This document shows, piece by piece, positions 21,923 through 33,019 of a stretch of DNA of 64,000 bases. The position numbers were made by a program, and so were the translations under genes. Each line of letters begins with the position of its first letter. Position 1 is the first letter of the stretch. The stretch lies in NCBI RefSeq assembly GCF_030864355.1, contig NC_083398.1:496001-560000 (forward strand), written 5' to 3'. The notes below the pieces were generated by a model that was not told the DNA's origin, searched no databases, and saw only the letters and a program-made list of their open reading frames with translations. The DNA comes from Cutaneotrichosporon cavernicola (Eukaryota; Basidiomycota; Tremellomycetes; Trichosporonales; Trichosporonaceae).

Positions 21923-23583
21923 ATGGGTATCAAGGGTAGGTCATTTCATGCCTGGACGGCTTCACCACCCACACCGATGCGACCTTGCTCGACGCTGACT
22001 CCAGGCCTCACCGCACTCCTCTCGGAGCATGCACCTAAATCTATGCGTGATCATGAGATGAAGACGGTACGTTCTCTCCAGCTGTTGCAACTGTCAGCTA
22101 ACATCCAGCTCTTCGGTCGCAAAGTCGCCATCGACGCGTCGATGTAGGTTCAGCTTTCCCTGGAGCTCCTCAGCTGACCACAGGTCGATCTACCAGTTCC
22201 TCATCGCTGTGCGCCAGCAAGATGGCCAGATGCTAATGAACGACAATGGAGAAGTGACAAGGTGAGTTTCGAAACCTGGTCACACCTCACGCCAGTCATC
22301 TCATGGGCTTCTTCTATCGAACGATCCGCATGGTTGATCATGGTATCAAGCCGTGCTATGTGTTCGATGGAAAACCACCTGATCTCAAGTCGGGTGTGGT
22401 GCGTTGGCTTACTTTTGCTGGCGCGAGCTGACGTGCAGTTGAAACAGCGCTTCGGTCGCCGCGAGGAGGCTAAAGAGGCTGAGGAGGAGGCTAAGGAGGT
22501 CGGCACGGCCGAGGACGTTGACCGCTTCAGCCGCCGTCAGGTGCGCGTCACCAAGGAACATAATGACGAGTGCAAGCGTCTGCTCGCGCTCATGGGCATC
22601 CCGTGTGTCACTGTGAGCTGCTGCTGACTGCTCGAGCTAACATTAGGCCCCCGGTGAGGCTGAGGCACAGTGTGCCGAGCTCGCCCGAGCAGGGAAGGTG
22701 AGCTTTGCGATGGTCAAGCCCAGTTGACCGCAGGTGTTCGCCGCAGGGTCTGAAGACATGGACACGCTCACGTTCCACACGCCCATACTCCTCCGCCACC
22801 TCACCTTCTCCGAGGCAAAGAAGATGCCCATCTCAGAGGTCAACCTCAAGGAAGCACTCACGGGCCTCGGGATGAATATGGACCAGGTGGGCTGACTTGG
22901 TCGTGCCGGAAGCTAACGGCAGTTTATCGAGCTGTGCATTCTGCTGGGCTGCGACTACCTTGAGCCGGTCAAGGGCGTCGGGCCCAAAACGGCTTTCAAG
23001 CTGATGAAGGAGCACGGCTCGCTCGCCGAGGTTGTCGGCTTCATCCAGGGCAAGATGGCGGAGAAGGCGGCCGAGAATGCGGTGATCGAGAGCGAGAGCG
23101 AACCTGAGTCAGAAGAAGGCGGCGACATGATTGTCAATTCGGATGGGGAGGAGGTCCCCGCCTCTCCGAAGAAGAAGAAGAGCAAGCCGAAGAAGAAGAA
23201 GAAGACCGGGGCAGGCATGCAGATCCCCGAGCATTGGCCGTGGGAGGACGCCAAACAACTCTTCCTACAGCCCGACGTCATCAAGGGTGATGACCTGGAT
23301 GTGAGCTTGCATTGTGACGTGCAGCTAACGCTAGCTCGACTGGAAGCAGCCGGACGTTGAGGGACTCGTCGAGTTCCTTGTGCGCGAAAAGGGGTTCAAG
23401 GAGGACCGCGTGCGGAACGGCGCAGCCAAACTTACCAAGATGCTGGCTGCGAAGCAACAGGGGCGACTCGATGGGTTCTTCACTGTCAAGCCGAAGGCAC
23501 AGGATAACAAGAAGGATGGTGCGGCGGGGAATAAGCGCAAGGCCGACGACAAGAAGAAGCCGGCTGCGAAGAAGCGCAAGTAG
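21923..23583 (+). CDS. RAD27: Flap endonuclease 1 (FEN1/Rad27), 431 aa, ten exons
   Basis: Structure-specific 5' flap nuclease for Okazaki fragment maturation and long-patch base excision repair. Exons: 21923-21935, 22005-22066, 22109-22143, 22184-22261, 22296-22398, 22439-22612, 22647-22697, 22734-22886, 22923-23300, 23335-23583; all phases close. Marks: MGIKGLTALL at the N-terminus; catalytic acids in [39 protein letters not shown] and SEDMDTL; helix-hairpin-helix region [22 protein letters not shown]-binding PIP box QGRLDGFF near the end; Lys-rich C-terminal tail as nuclear signal. Odd: residues about 266-318 hold an acidic block followed by two lysine runs, longer than in most FEN1 proteins. 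It is a separate upstream neighbour of EMC4, 251 bp away. Confidence 0.96.
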
Positions 23584-23834
23584 GCCGACGTGGAGCGACG
23601 ACTCGGAAGGTAGCATTGGTGGAGAATCGTGGCATTGGGTAGATATGGTACAGACTAGCATTGATACTTGAGACGTGTGTGCTGGCTCCACTGACTGTAG
23701 TAGTCTGTTGATGAAGGGATGGTTTGAAGTTGTACAATGCGAAAACCACTTGGTACCCAGCCACGCGGAACCAAATCCACCGCGCGTCACCTTGAATCGT
23801 TCGTCACCATCACCTCCATCTCGATCCATCCACC

Positions 23835-24532
23835 ATGGTCAAGCTCGACTACACGACCTCGGGCGTCCGGTAAGTCTATCCCACGCCGCACTGACGCAAG
23901 GGTCCCGAACCCACCGGGTTTTGTCGGTGCGACCCGCGAGACATCAAAGGTGTGCCATCTCGGGCCAGACTAACGAAAGCGCGACGCCGCCTCAACCGAA
24001 CGACAGAGCAACGAGCTCAAGCTCAAGCGCGCGTGGGAGATGGCTTTCGCGTGAGTCTATTACGCCTCTGACGCCTCCCATCTTCTGACCCCAGGCCCGC
24101 AAAGTCGCTCCCGATGCAGGCTATCATGCTGTACTTTTCGGGGTCGGGGGTACAGATCTTCTCGCTCGGCATGATCTTCATGCTTGTGACGGGGCCAATT
24201 TCGGCGGTGGCGAGTATCCTGCGTGGTGAGTCAGCTGGACCGAGCAAGCTGACGGTAGCGTTTGAGCCGTTCCGCACAGTCCGGCCCGATGGCGAATTGA
24301 CTTATGCCCAACTCATCCCCCCCATGGTCACTTATACGCTGTGCCAGGGCGTTGTGTGAGTGCGCCTCGGTAACCCCCAGCCCCCGCTGACGCCAGCTTC
24401 GCCCTCGGCCTGTACAAGTGCTGGACGATGGGCATCCTCCCCTCCGGACCCGCCGACTGGCTGCAGTTCGAGACGCGGCCGGCTTGGCCAGAGTGGAGTG
24501 CGGTGCGGGCGTTGATACTGGGCGAGGTATAG
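23835..24532 (+). CDS. EMC4: ER membrane protein complex subunit 4, 172 aa
   Basis: Subunit of the EMC insertase that places tail-anchored and multi-pass proteins into the ER membrane. Six exons close in phase: 23835-23869, 23901-23949, 23980-24050, 24095-24225, 24259-24355, 24397-24532. The N-terminal ~55 residues are cytosolic and polar (VPNPPGFVGAT). Hydrophobic helices follow around VQIFSLGMIFMLVTGPISAV and LIPPMVTYTLCQGVVFALGLY. The C-terminal signature YKCWTMGILPSGPADWL matches EMC4. The stop is 50 bp from the stop of the convergent membrane-protein gene. Confidence 0.9.
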
Positions 24533-24581
24533 GCGTAAAGCGTCGTATAGGAACCGAGTACATGCAAACAGTATAGACAGA

Positions 24582-25994
24582 CTAGACGACGCCACCCCAA
24601 ACACCTAAGCCGGCGAACACGCTGCCAAGCGCAACAATTTGGCCCTGGGGTTAGCACATCCAACAGATTCAACTCACGCCCCACGTCACGGCGCCGACAC
24701 CGACACGCCCGACGACCTTCCACACTAGGCTGAGAGTGATGTGCACAATCGTGACGGCGACCCAGGCGAGCGGAAGCCAGCGGCTTGGTGTGGGCTTGGG
24801 CGCGATGGGCGGCCAGTCTCTGGTAGCGGCAGCGGATTCGTGCTTGTAGATCGGCTCTGGGTCAAAGTAGAAGCCCGAGAGGATGAGGGTTAGGCCGAGG
24901 TTGAGGATTAACGTGTCGATGCGCCACAGCACGTGCAGTGCGAAGGGGATGAGCTGGGGTCAGCGAGAAACGTCAAGTCAGCTTACGGGGAAGGGAAGGC
25001 CCATGACATCCTCGAGTTCTGGGGTCAGCTTATTTGGGTTGTGACACACCTGCACGCGCGCGCATGCGCTCCAGGATCTCGACGCGGTGTTCGAGCTCGG
25101 CCAGGTCGTCATTTGCGCCAGCCTCGTCCTCAAGATCCATGTCCTCTGCGCACTCGTCAACGTCGCAGTCGTCGCAGCCGAGCTCCTCGATAGCCCACGG
25201 GTCACTCAGGTCCTCGTACAGGCTAAGCTGTTCGTACCCTTGCACGATGCCCCATGCGGCCTCGGCAACGCCCCATCCCAATCCGAGGTAGTAACTCGAA
25301 TGAAAGCCCGAAGTCGGAGAGGGGATGGTGAGCGGCACGGAGATGAGGCGACACGCCTCGTGCACGACCACATGGGCGGCTGTGGAGAGTACAACGGCCG
25401 CCGTACCGCTCAGAGGAAGCCACGAGACGAAAATGAACATGGGTACACGGAGGGACTGGACGGCCATACTGGCAAACGTGCCCACCAGGAACGCCTTCCA
25501 GAAGAACGGGTGGGGGTAAGCCTGTCCCTCATCCTTTTCGTCACTGCTCGGCGGCCTAGCGTCAGATCAGTTGGAGCGAGACATACCATCCCCAGGTAAT
25601 TAAGGCTATGAGGCCCGCGAAGAAGGCCAGTGTAGTCAGTGGCACAAGGCCGTAGAACCGGCTCATGAATCGCCACGATTCTGGCGTCAGCTAACTTTCT
25701 GCTCCTCTCATCGCCCTCGCCCCTCATGTCCCTCACGCCCATCCGCGCACAGACGCGTGACTCACCCCCAATATCAACCATATCCTCCAAGTCATCCTCG
25801 AACCCCGAGTACCCGTATGCGCCATTACCTTCGAACTGGCTCGGATCGGGGGTCGCAATCTGGACATGTAGGGAAGGTGTATCTGTCGCGCCGTACGACT
25901 TGTGGGGGGGCCGGAGCAGGCTCGAGCCGCGTGAGGACGAGGGTGACGGCGAGCGCGTACGCACGGCTGCTGCCACAACCGGGTCCTGGCTCAT
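24582..25994 (-). CDS. Multi-pass membrane protein with acidic cytosolic loop, family not recognised
   Basis: Six exons inferred; the first three are 25766-25994, 25587-25680 and 25555 downwards, and the C-terminus reads GQIVALGSVFAGLGVWGGVV. The N-terminal ~75 residues are polar (SQDPVVAAAVRTRSPSP) and probably cytosolic. Membrane-like segments: YGLVPLTTLAFFAGLIALI, AFLVGTFASMAVQSL, PMFIFVSWLPLSG, VVLSTAAHVVVHEA, YYLGLGWGVAEAAWGIVQGY, LIPFALHVLWRIDTLILNLG and LAWVAVTIVHITLSLVWKV. An acidic stretch (CDDCDVDECAEDMDLEDEA) followed by a short coiled coil (LAELEHRVEILERMRAR) sits between the fifth and sixth. I know no function for it. Probably a conserved fungal endomembrane protein. Confidence 0.75.
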
Positions 25995-26550
25995 GGCGGT
26001 TAATGTTGATGGTTCGATGGGTTGATAGATCTTTGTAGCTATTTAGGGTAGAGTGTTAGATCATGAGAGACGACGTGAGAGTTGGATGCGATGGCGAGCT
26101 TGGCCGGCCGGCTCCCAACCCTGATCACTCGCCAAAGGAGCGGGGGCAAAGATAAGACACTCACGTGAAGGTAGCGTGGCTGAGGCATTTAACGAGGTGG
26201 GCCACGGGCCACGTGAGATGTGGTGATGCCACGCGACTTGTCTCGCTAGTTTCTGGTGCCTCGGAGGAACTCGGGCGACAGCGGACGAGGTATGCCCGCC
26301 CTGTTCCTCCCTGAGAAATGTGGAGGCCCTATTTTGATTGGGACCCCACCTCCACTCTGATTCCGGCTATTGGACACCGATTCAATCATTGCATTGTTGG
26401 CTATTGGGCCACTCAAATTCCACCACCGGCAATTTGGTACGGCCGTCCGTCCCGCCTATACGCCTAGACATAGCACTCCTGAACAAGCGAGCCGGCCCAC
26501 GACAACCACTAGCGGGTCCTCAAAAACCCACTTCACTTTTCGACAACCCC
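25995..26550. promoter_or_regulatory. Divergent promoter region with two CACGTG boxes
   Basis: 556 bp between the starts of the membrane-protein gene and the carnitine-carrier gene. Two exact CACGTG palindromes lie at 26162-26167 and 26210-26215, 48 bp apart. CACGTG is the core site of bHLH factors such as Cbf1; function here is inference. Confidence 0.5.
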
Positions 26551-28149
26551 ATGCCCAAGATGTCCGACTTTGACGCGAGCGAGATCGAGGCAAGGGTCGA
26601 GAAGCAGACCGTCAACCCCATCAAGTCGTTCCTCTCGGGCGGCTTTGGTGGTGTCTGTGCGGTGCTTGTCGGTCATCCGTTCGACCTCACCAAGACCCGT
26701 CTCCAGACCGCCCCGCCGGGCACATATACCGGCGCGATGGATGTCGTCAAGAAGACGCTTGCGCGTGATGGCCTGAAGGGGTGAGTCAACTCGGCAGGCA
26801 AGCGAGCTAGAGAGCGGCGAGGAGGGAGCTGGCGAGCTGGCGAGCTGGCTGGAGCTCTGGAACGGCGGACGGGCTCAGATAGCCGTGTGGGTCACCCGAG
26901 GGTGGGGAGACAGTCGGCGAGGTGTCGGCCTAGTCTCAAACCACACGACGAGTTTTCACGTCCGCGGACTCCCACATCGGTGGCCAGTGCTCGACTCGAT
27001 CCAGATCCAGATCCAGATCGGCGGTGTTCCGTGTGCTCCGTGGCCCTACCCACTCTGAGCCATTCACCATTTCAAGACCACGCTGACGCCAGTCTTTACC
27101 GCGGCATTTCGCCGCCCCTTCTCGGCGTCACCCCCCTCTTCGCGGTCTCGTTCTGGGTGCGTATCTCTGGTCGTGTGGTCGGGTGGTCAGGAGATGTGTG
27201 CAGGTACTCAGGTGCACGGACGGCGACGAGAGGAGGTGCCGAATCGGGGAATCGGGAATCCCACAAGCATCGCACGAGCTGCCGTCGGCGCGCCCGCCTC
27301 CGACTGACCCGCACGACCGCATCACCTAAGCCTGCATCATCTTGGCTGCGCCTCCCATCGCTTGCGTCTCCGCGGTCTCGCTCCACTCGGCTGGCCCCGC
27401 TAACTCCAGGGTTACGACGTCGGCAAGCGCATTGTCTACGCCGCAACGCCGAACCGCAAGGACCAGCACCTGACGATCCCCGAGCTCGCGTTCGCCGGTT
27501 TCTTCTCCGCTATCCCCGCTACCGTCGTCGCTGCCCCCGCCGAGCGTATCAAGGTTCTCCTCCAGGTCCAGGGTCAGGGCGGCAAGCCCGCATACACTGG
27601 CCCTCTCGATGTCGTCAAGAAGCTCTACGCTGAGGGCGGCGTCAAGTCGATCTTCCGTGGTACTGTTCCCACTATTCTCCGTGACGGTCCTGGTTCTGCT
27701 GTGTGAGTAGTATCAGGCATGGGAGGCAATCGGTCCCTGTCGCTCCTTTTTGGACCTCTTGTTCTGTTCCAATTACTGACCCAAGCTACTTCGCCACATA
27801 CGAGGTCGTCAAGAAGGCTCTCTCTGGCAAGCCTGTCATTGACCACGCTACTGGCGAGGAGAAGGCTCCTCCCCTCTCCCTCCCGGCCGTCATGTTTGCA
27901 GGTGGTATGGCCGGTGTGGCCATGTGGTCGATCGCCATCCCCCCCGACACGATCAAGTCGCGTATCCAGTCAGCTCCTAACGGCACCTACCGCGGTTTCC
28001 TGGACTGTGCGCGCCAGCTGATTGCCAAGGACGGTATCACTGCTCTTTGGAGCGGTTTCGGCCCCGCCATGGCACGTGCGTTCCCGGCCAACGCGGCGAC
28101 TTTCCTCGGCGTCGAGGTCTCGCTCAAGCTCATGGACCTGGTGTTCTAA
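26551..28149 (+). CDS. CRC1: Mitochondrial carnitine/acylcarnitine carrier, 316 aa
   Basis: Inner-membrane carrier of the SLC25 family. Exons 26551-26780, 27093-27156, 27410-27702 and 27786-28149 close in phase. Three carrier repeats show the signature PX[DE]XX[KR]: PFDLTKTR, PAERIKVLLQVQGQ and PPDTIKSR. The second, with AERIKVLLQVQ and GLYRGISPPLLGVTPLFAVSFWGYD before it, is characteristic of the carnitine/acylcarnitine group (yeast Crc1). Role: import of acylcarnitines for beta-oxidation or acetyl-unit transfer. A second ATG lies three codons after the chosen one. Introns 1 (312 nt) and 2 (253 nt) are far longer than the genome's usual 30-60 nt and contain short tandem repeats. Confidence 0.9.
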
Positions 28150-30055
28150 GCTTGAAGGCGGGGTAGCCCGCTAAAATGCCCAAGGTAGGGCTAATTTGTA
28201 GATACGTAGAGTAATCGGGATACAGTGCGTGCTTTGCATTGTGTTTGACCGTGTGCGTACGGCACTGGACATGAGGAGGGGGGGAGGGGGGGGGGGGGGG
28301 TGGGGGGGTTAGGAGGGGAAAGGAAGGGGAGGGCAAGGTTAATAGTGAGTCAGAGCTGGGCACTAATAGTGGACGGCCACATCTCCGGCCTGCCATGCCC
28401 AGTTCGCCTATCGCGCCTGTCGTCTAACTCGGACGGTCCCCACTTAACAGGAGAACGCGACACTGGAAAGATAACCACGTGCAGTCCAGATCAACAGCAC
28501 CAGGCGCGGCGCCACGCCACCACGCGTGACACGAACTTGTTGTCAGATTCCTGAACTGATGAATGACGCTGGCACGTGCCGAGCGGAACGGGAGATGAGC
28601 TGTGGCGATGCTGGTGTCACTGGCGTCACCTCATCGACGTCTCCGCTTCGCCCGGACCACTTCGGGACGGCTAAGACTAAGGTAGATAGGGATCACGTCG
28701 GCATTACTTTACAGGATACAGACCTCGTCGGTGGCTCTCGGCATCGGCCCCACCTTACGGAAGGGCCTGCCGACTAGTATGCAACTTTCCCACGCTGGCA
28801 AGGTAGTGGAGCGGACAAGGGTCCGTTTTGTCACAACCCCCCTTTTCCGTCAAATTGCTTCCGTTCCACAGTCGTTGAGGCACGGAGCAAACTGCGACCC
28901 GTAACCGCCGGAGTCGGCAACGCGTTGATGAGACAGATTACGCCCGCGTTACTCTTAGTCTGTGAATCTATTGACTGGGCCGCAGCAGCGATTGCACGCC
29001 AAGCGGTTGGTGGAGGTGTTTACCCATATTTAGCGCGCAGCAGGCACTAACGCCTGCGCCCAAGTCGCCAAGTTCCCGAGTGAGTGTATTCTTCCCGGAA
29101 TGGCCGGGATTGGGTTGGAGGGGGGTTGGGGCTTGGAAAGTCGAAAGTTGACACTTTGCAGAATACAAAGACAAGACCGAGGTCCGAGGGGAAGCTGTGC
29201 AGCGCGTCGTGTTCCTGGAGCTTAAGCATGGGAGTAGAGGGCGTAGAGGGCGTAGAGGGCCTGGAGCTAGAGACCGAGTTCCAGAATGGGTCTATGAGCT
29301 GATTCCAAAGGGACCAGAGCATGTGGGTGTTGGAAATGGGTCTTAGGGAAAAGGATGCTTGTTTACATCGCTGTTATCCCTTTGAAATTCAGGGGTTTTT
29401 ATGGTGTTACAGGGTAGAAACGTAAGGGGCGGGAATTCTGGGGTGGGGTTTGTTTCCACCGAGTGGTGGTTACTCCTGTTGTGATGAATAGTCACACTTT
29501 GGACAACAGACCATTTGCTTGACAACGCCATCACAACCGACTGGTCCGATACAACCCTTTGTCAAGTCTCAGAGCGTACCTACCTCGTGCCATGTGCCTC
29601 AAGAGGGAGCTAGAGGGGCGCCATGGAACCGACTAGGCGATATGCGACCAACCGACACTCATCATCACACTTACTCAACTCGACTTCCCGGTCACTGCGC
29701 GTCGTACTGCGCGTCGTCTCGGCGGTCATTGCGCAGTCACCTTTGAAATACAACCCCCTAGTTTACCCAACCATCCCAACAACCCCTTCAACGCCCCCAG
29801 CACCGCCACTCGAACCTTTGTCACACCTAAATCGTAAACCCCTCCCTCCGTCCCTCCCTTCCTTCCTTGCCCTTCTCCCTTCCTCCATTCCCCCCCCCCT
29901 CTCACCTTGCTCCGCTACCAGCAGCGACCCAGTGTTAGATATAAGAACCCCTCATCGCGCTCTCTTGTCGTCTCATCTCATTCCAACTCTCACTCGCTCC
30001 TTGTTTCCTCTACTCCACTACTCATAACAACAACCCCACCATCAATCTTATCATA
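28150..30055. other. 1.9-kb intergenic region with a G-tract; no gene seen
   Basis: A G-run interrupted by only an A and a T lies at 28274-28308, about 125 bp past the carrier stop. Short frames elsewhere lack introns, homology cues or codon bias typical of neighbours. The part near 29750-30050, just before the mucin-like gene, is very C/T-rich, as often seen in fungal promoters and 5' leaders. Confidence 0.45.
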
Positions 30056-30723
30056 ATGCAGTCCAAGCTCCTCGCCCTCTTTGCTCTCCGTAAGTCGAAT
30101 CAGCGTCCTCGTCATCATCCCTTCCTCGCCGCCCCCACCTTGTTCACATCAACTTGCTTGCCCGCTAACCCCCAGTCGCTGTCGGTGTCTACGCCCAGGA
30201 CGGCTCTGAGTCGGCCTCGCCCTCGCCCACTGAGGGCGGTCCTGGCGGTGACGCTGCCCCCTCTGACGGTGCCGCTCCCTCTGAAGGTGCCGGTCCCAGT
30301 GCCGGTCCTAGCGGCGGTGCTGGCGGTGACCCTTCGGCCACCGAAGGCGGTGCCCCTGGCGGTGCCTCAGTCCCTTCTGCTGCTGTTTCATCGTCTGCCG
30401 TTGGTGGTGGTGGCGCCCCCGCCCCTACCGGCACGGGCGCCGCCGCTGGCAGCTCTGCTCCCGCCGGTGGCGCTGTCGGTGGCAGTGCCATGGCCAGCTC
30501 GGTAAGTCTGCTTGGGTAACTGTCCTGATTCCTCCTCTCACGCCAGTCCGTTCACGCTTCTTCGATGAGCTCGCACGCCTCGGGCTCGGCCTCGGGCTCG
30601 GCCTCGGCGGGCGCTTCTTCGGCGGCTACGACTCCGACCAGCGCTGCCGGTGCTCTCGTCATCCCCGGCGCCCAGGTCGCTGCGGCCGTTATGGTCGCCG
30701 TGGGTGGTGCCGCCCTCTTCTAA
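30056..30723 (+). CDS. Small secreted Ser/Gly/Pro-rich mucin with GPI-type C-terminus
   Basis: Three exons: 30056-30089, 30176-30501 and 30547-30723 (edges approximate to a base or two; donors GTAAGT, acceptors CCCCCAG and CGCCAG). The protein starts with a signal peptide (MQSKLLALFALLAVGVYAQ, likely cut after Ala or Gln). A low-complexity ectodomain of Ser, Gly, Pro, Ala and Thr follows, suited to O-mannosylation. It ends in a hydrophobic stretch (ALVIPGAQVAAAVMVAVGGAALF in two parts: ALVIPGAQ and VAAAVMVAVGGAALF), consistent with a GPI-attachment signal. No catalytic domain. Probable cell-wall or plasma-membrane surface protein; low complexity prevents any family name. The codon choice is strongly C/G biased at third positions, as in well-expressed genes. 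Confidence 0.8.
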
Positions 30724-31835
30724 GCGCGTCGCACCTGCTCGACCTAGGACCTTGGTCTCCCTCGACACTAGAGTCTCTGCATGTTTAAGTTTCTAGTCCG
30801 CACGATCCCCCTCCTCTTCCCTCCACGGAGGTATGCATTGTACATGTAAACGCCAATGCGCAGAGCAGCAGCAGCAGCAGCGGCGGCGAGCAGAGTGGGG
30901 CTGTTGCTGAATAAGACCACCGTAACCAACTAGGCCGCGAAATGGGTAGGACGCGCCTAAACGCGTCTTCCCACGCACACAAGGCAGGCACACAATCACA
31001 CACGCAAACAATCACAACCAGTCTGTCGTCGTACTAGCTAGTAGGTCACGAGGGATGTTGAGTGTTGATCAGTCCACGCTACTAGACAAAGACAGTCAAG
31101 CCAAGTGTGCCGAGATCAAGCTCACATTCACAAGCCTCATTGCATCCCATGTAATAGTCAACAACACAACACACAGCCTACAGGTATCATCTTGGCATCC
31201 GAGAATAGGCCACGAGCTTTGGGAACATCAGGGCATCCGGCCACCCCAGGCCACCTTTGAGCCCTGTACTCCCGGTCGACGGCCTGGGAAGGTGCCTTTC
31301 CCACCGCTCTCAGCCTAATCCTAATCCTAGAGACCGAGAAGCACCTACACCTACATATCAACCAGAGCGCAGCGAGAATGACGTGTGACTGCAAGTACGT
31401 GGAGCAGTGTGGCCGGCGCGTCGGTTGGACAGCTACGCGACGAGTGGCGCGCCAGAGTCTGTATCAGCGATGCGAGCGGCCTCCACTGCCGAGTCACGCC
31501 CCCGTGACTGTGACCGTCTGTTGCGGCTCGGCTGTGCACTCCATGGACCAGTCGGATCATCAGAAGGTGGGCGCGAGGAAAAACGTTAACGTGGGATGTG
31601 AGCGGCATGTGATATGGTAGATACCAGGCTCCTTCGATCAGCTTCTCTACACCTCGCGACTGATCTGTATGAATCTGAATCCCACGCGGAATCAATCCCG
31701 TCCCAGCTTCAAAGTTAGACTTTGGGCGCCACTGGCATGCCATCTCCAAGGTCTCCAAGGTCATCAGCTGTGAGTTGCATCCCAAGTATCCCCGATTGAG
31801 CGCAGACTGTGATCCCATTCAACTCCATATACATC
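30724..31835. other. 1.1-kb intergenic region, no gene seen
   Basis: Convergent region between the mucin-like gene and the SDR gene. A 155-codon open frame on the minus strand (31351-31818) has no recognisable sequence. A CAG-type triplet run (gcagcagcagcagcagc) lies near 30865. A short CCTAAT-like repeat near 31316 is too short to be telomeric. Confidence 0.4.
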
Positions 31836-32631
31836 TCAGCCGCGGCCAACGAACGGCATCCCCGCCGCCAAGATCTCCATCCTCTGCACGTCCGCCTCGC
31901 TCCCGATGCCCGCCAGAAACACCACGGTGTCAGCGACATTCTGGACACGCATCATTGGTTCCGGCCGCAGACTCCCGTCCGGCTGCCGACATCCCTTGGC
32001 CGCATGTGCGATCATGTCGGTCGCGGCATTCCCGATGTCCAGCTGCGTGCATTTGATGCCATACTTCCTGCCGTCGAGCGATGTGCTTCTGCTCAGCCCG
32101 AGGATTGCGTGTTTCGAGATTGTGTAGGCGGCCGAGTCGGGGCGCGGCGAGGTGGATGAGATGGAGCCGTTGTTGATGATTCGGCCGCCGGAGGATTGCA
32201 TGAGCTTGATGGCGTGGGCGGTACACAGGACCGCACCCATGATGTTGATGTCGAGGGCGCGGCGGAAGGTCGACATGTCTGCCTCCTCGAGGGGGGTTGA
32301 GGGGAGGAGGTCGACGCCCGCGTTCTGATGTTAGTGGGGGGAGGGGGGGGGGGGGGGAAAGAATACTCACGTTGAACAACACATCCAAGCGCCCGTACTT
32401 GCTGCGCACCATCTCAAACATGGCGGCCACATCGTCGTCCTTGCTCACGTCTCCCACCGCAATCTCCGTCTTGCCGCACAGCTCGGCGGTTGCGAGGAGA
32501 GCGTCCTCCCGCCGTCCAGAGAGGACGAGGACGCACTCGGGGTACGCCTTTGAGAGGGCGACGGCGCATGCGCGCCCGATACCGCCTGACGCGCCGGTGA
32601 TGAGGATGACCTGGGGCGTTGAAAGGGACAT
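31836..32631 (-). CDS. Short-chain dehydrogenase/reductase, 249 aa
   Basis: Exons 32371-32631 and 31836-32324 join in phase across a 46-nt intron that contains a long C-run on the coding strand. Classical SDR: cofactor motif TGASGGIG at residues ~12-19; SGRREDAL after beta-2, suggesting NADP(H) preference; NNAG formed across the splice junction; catalytic Ser in NNGSISS and YxxxK in AAYTISKHA. The C-terminus MPFVGRG is common in fungal SDRs. Substrate unknown. The upstream region has four copies of a GTTGGCTATC motif, so regulated expression is likely (inference). Confidence 0.9.
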
Positions 32632-33019
32632 TACTGCGATGAGTTGGGTGGTTGAGACAAGGTGGTGGGCTTGATATATAGGCCCCGGAGCCGGGCCGGA
32701 GGCCGGACGAGTCCGGACGACAGGCGATAGCCGCTGTTTGCCGCCGGAACGGAGTGATGACAGAGCTCTCTGGATAAAATGTTGGCTATCGTTCAGTCAT
32801 CTTGTTGTTGGCTATCGTCCTCACGTTGGCTATCAGATCATCAGACGTTGGCTATCGTCCGAATCTGAGCGGCGTCACACCATCGCCGCATGTCACCCCC
32901 AACCCTGGCAAGACGCGACACTCGGTTCAACCCTCTTCACCCTCTTCCCGCTCCCTCACTCACCCCACTCACCCCACCTGACATTAGGACATTAAAAGTA
33001 TACATCTAAGCGAACAACA
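32632..33019. promoter_or_regulatory. SDR promoter / KCH1 3' region
   Basis: 388 bp between the SDR start and the KCH1 stop, both minus-strand genes. It contains the GTTGGCTATC array and, near 32683-32722, a GC-rich run of repeated GGCCGGA-like words. Confidence 0.5.
32781..32856 (+). repeat. Four spaced copies of GTTGGCTATC upstream of the SDR gene
   Basis: Exact 10-mers begin at 32781, 32807, 32825 and 32847, spaced 26, 18 and 22 bp. Three are followed by G. A partial reverse-orientation copy (GATAGCC) lies at 32726-32732. The cluster lies 150-225 bp upstream of the SDR start, a position suited to a transcription-factor array. Confidence 0.85.

Noticed and set aside
31316..31332. CCTAATCCTAAT, telomere-like
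   Set aside because: Only two units, in the middle of a gene-dense window.
31351..31818. 155-codon minus-strand frame between the mucin-like and SDR genes
   Set aside because: No recognisable sequence, no introns in phase, and no bias like neighbouring genes; most likely chance.
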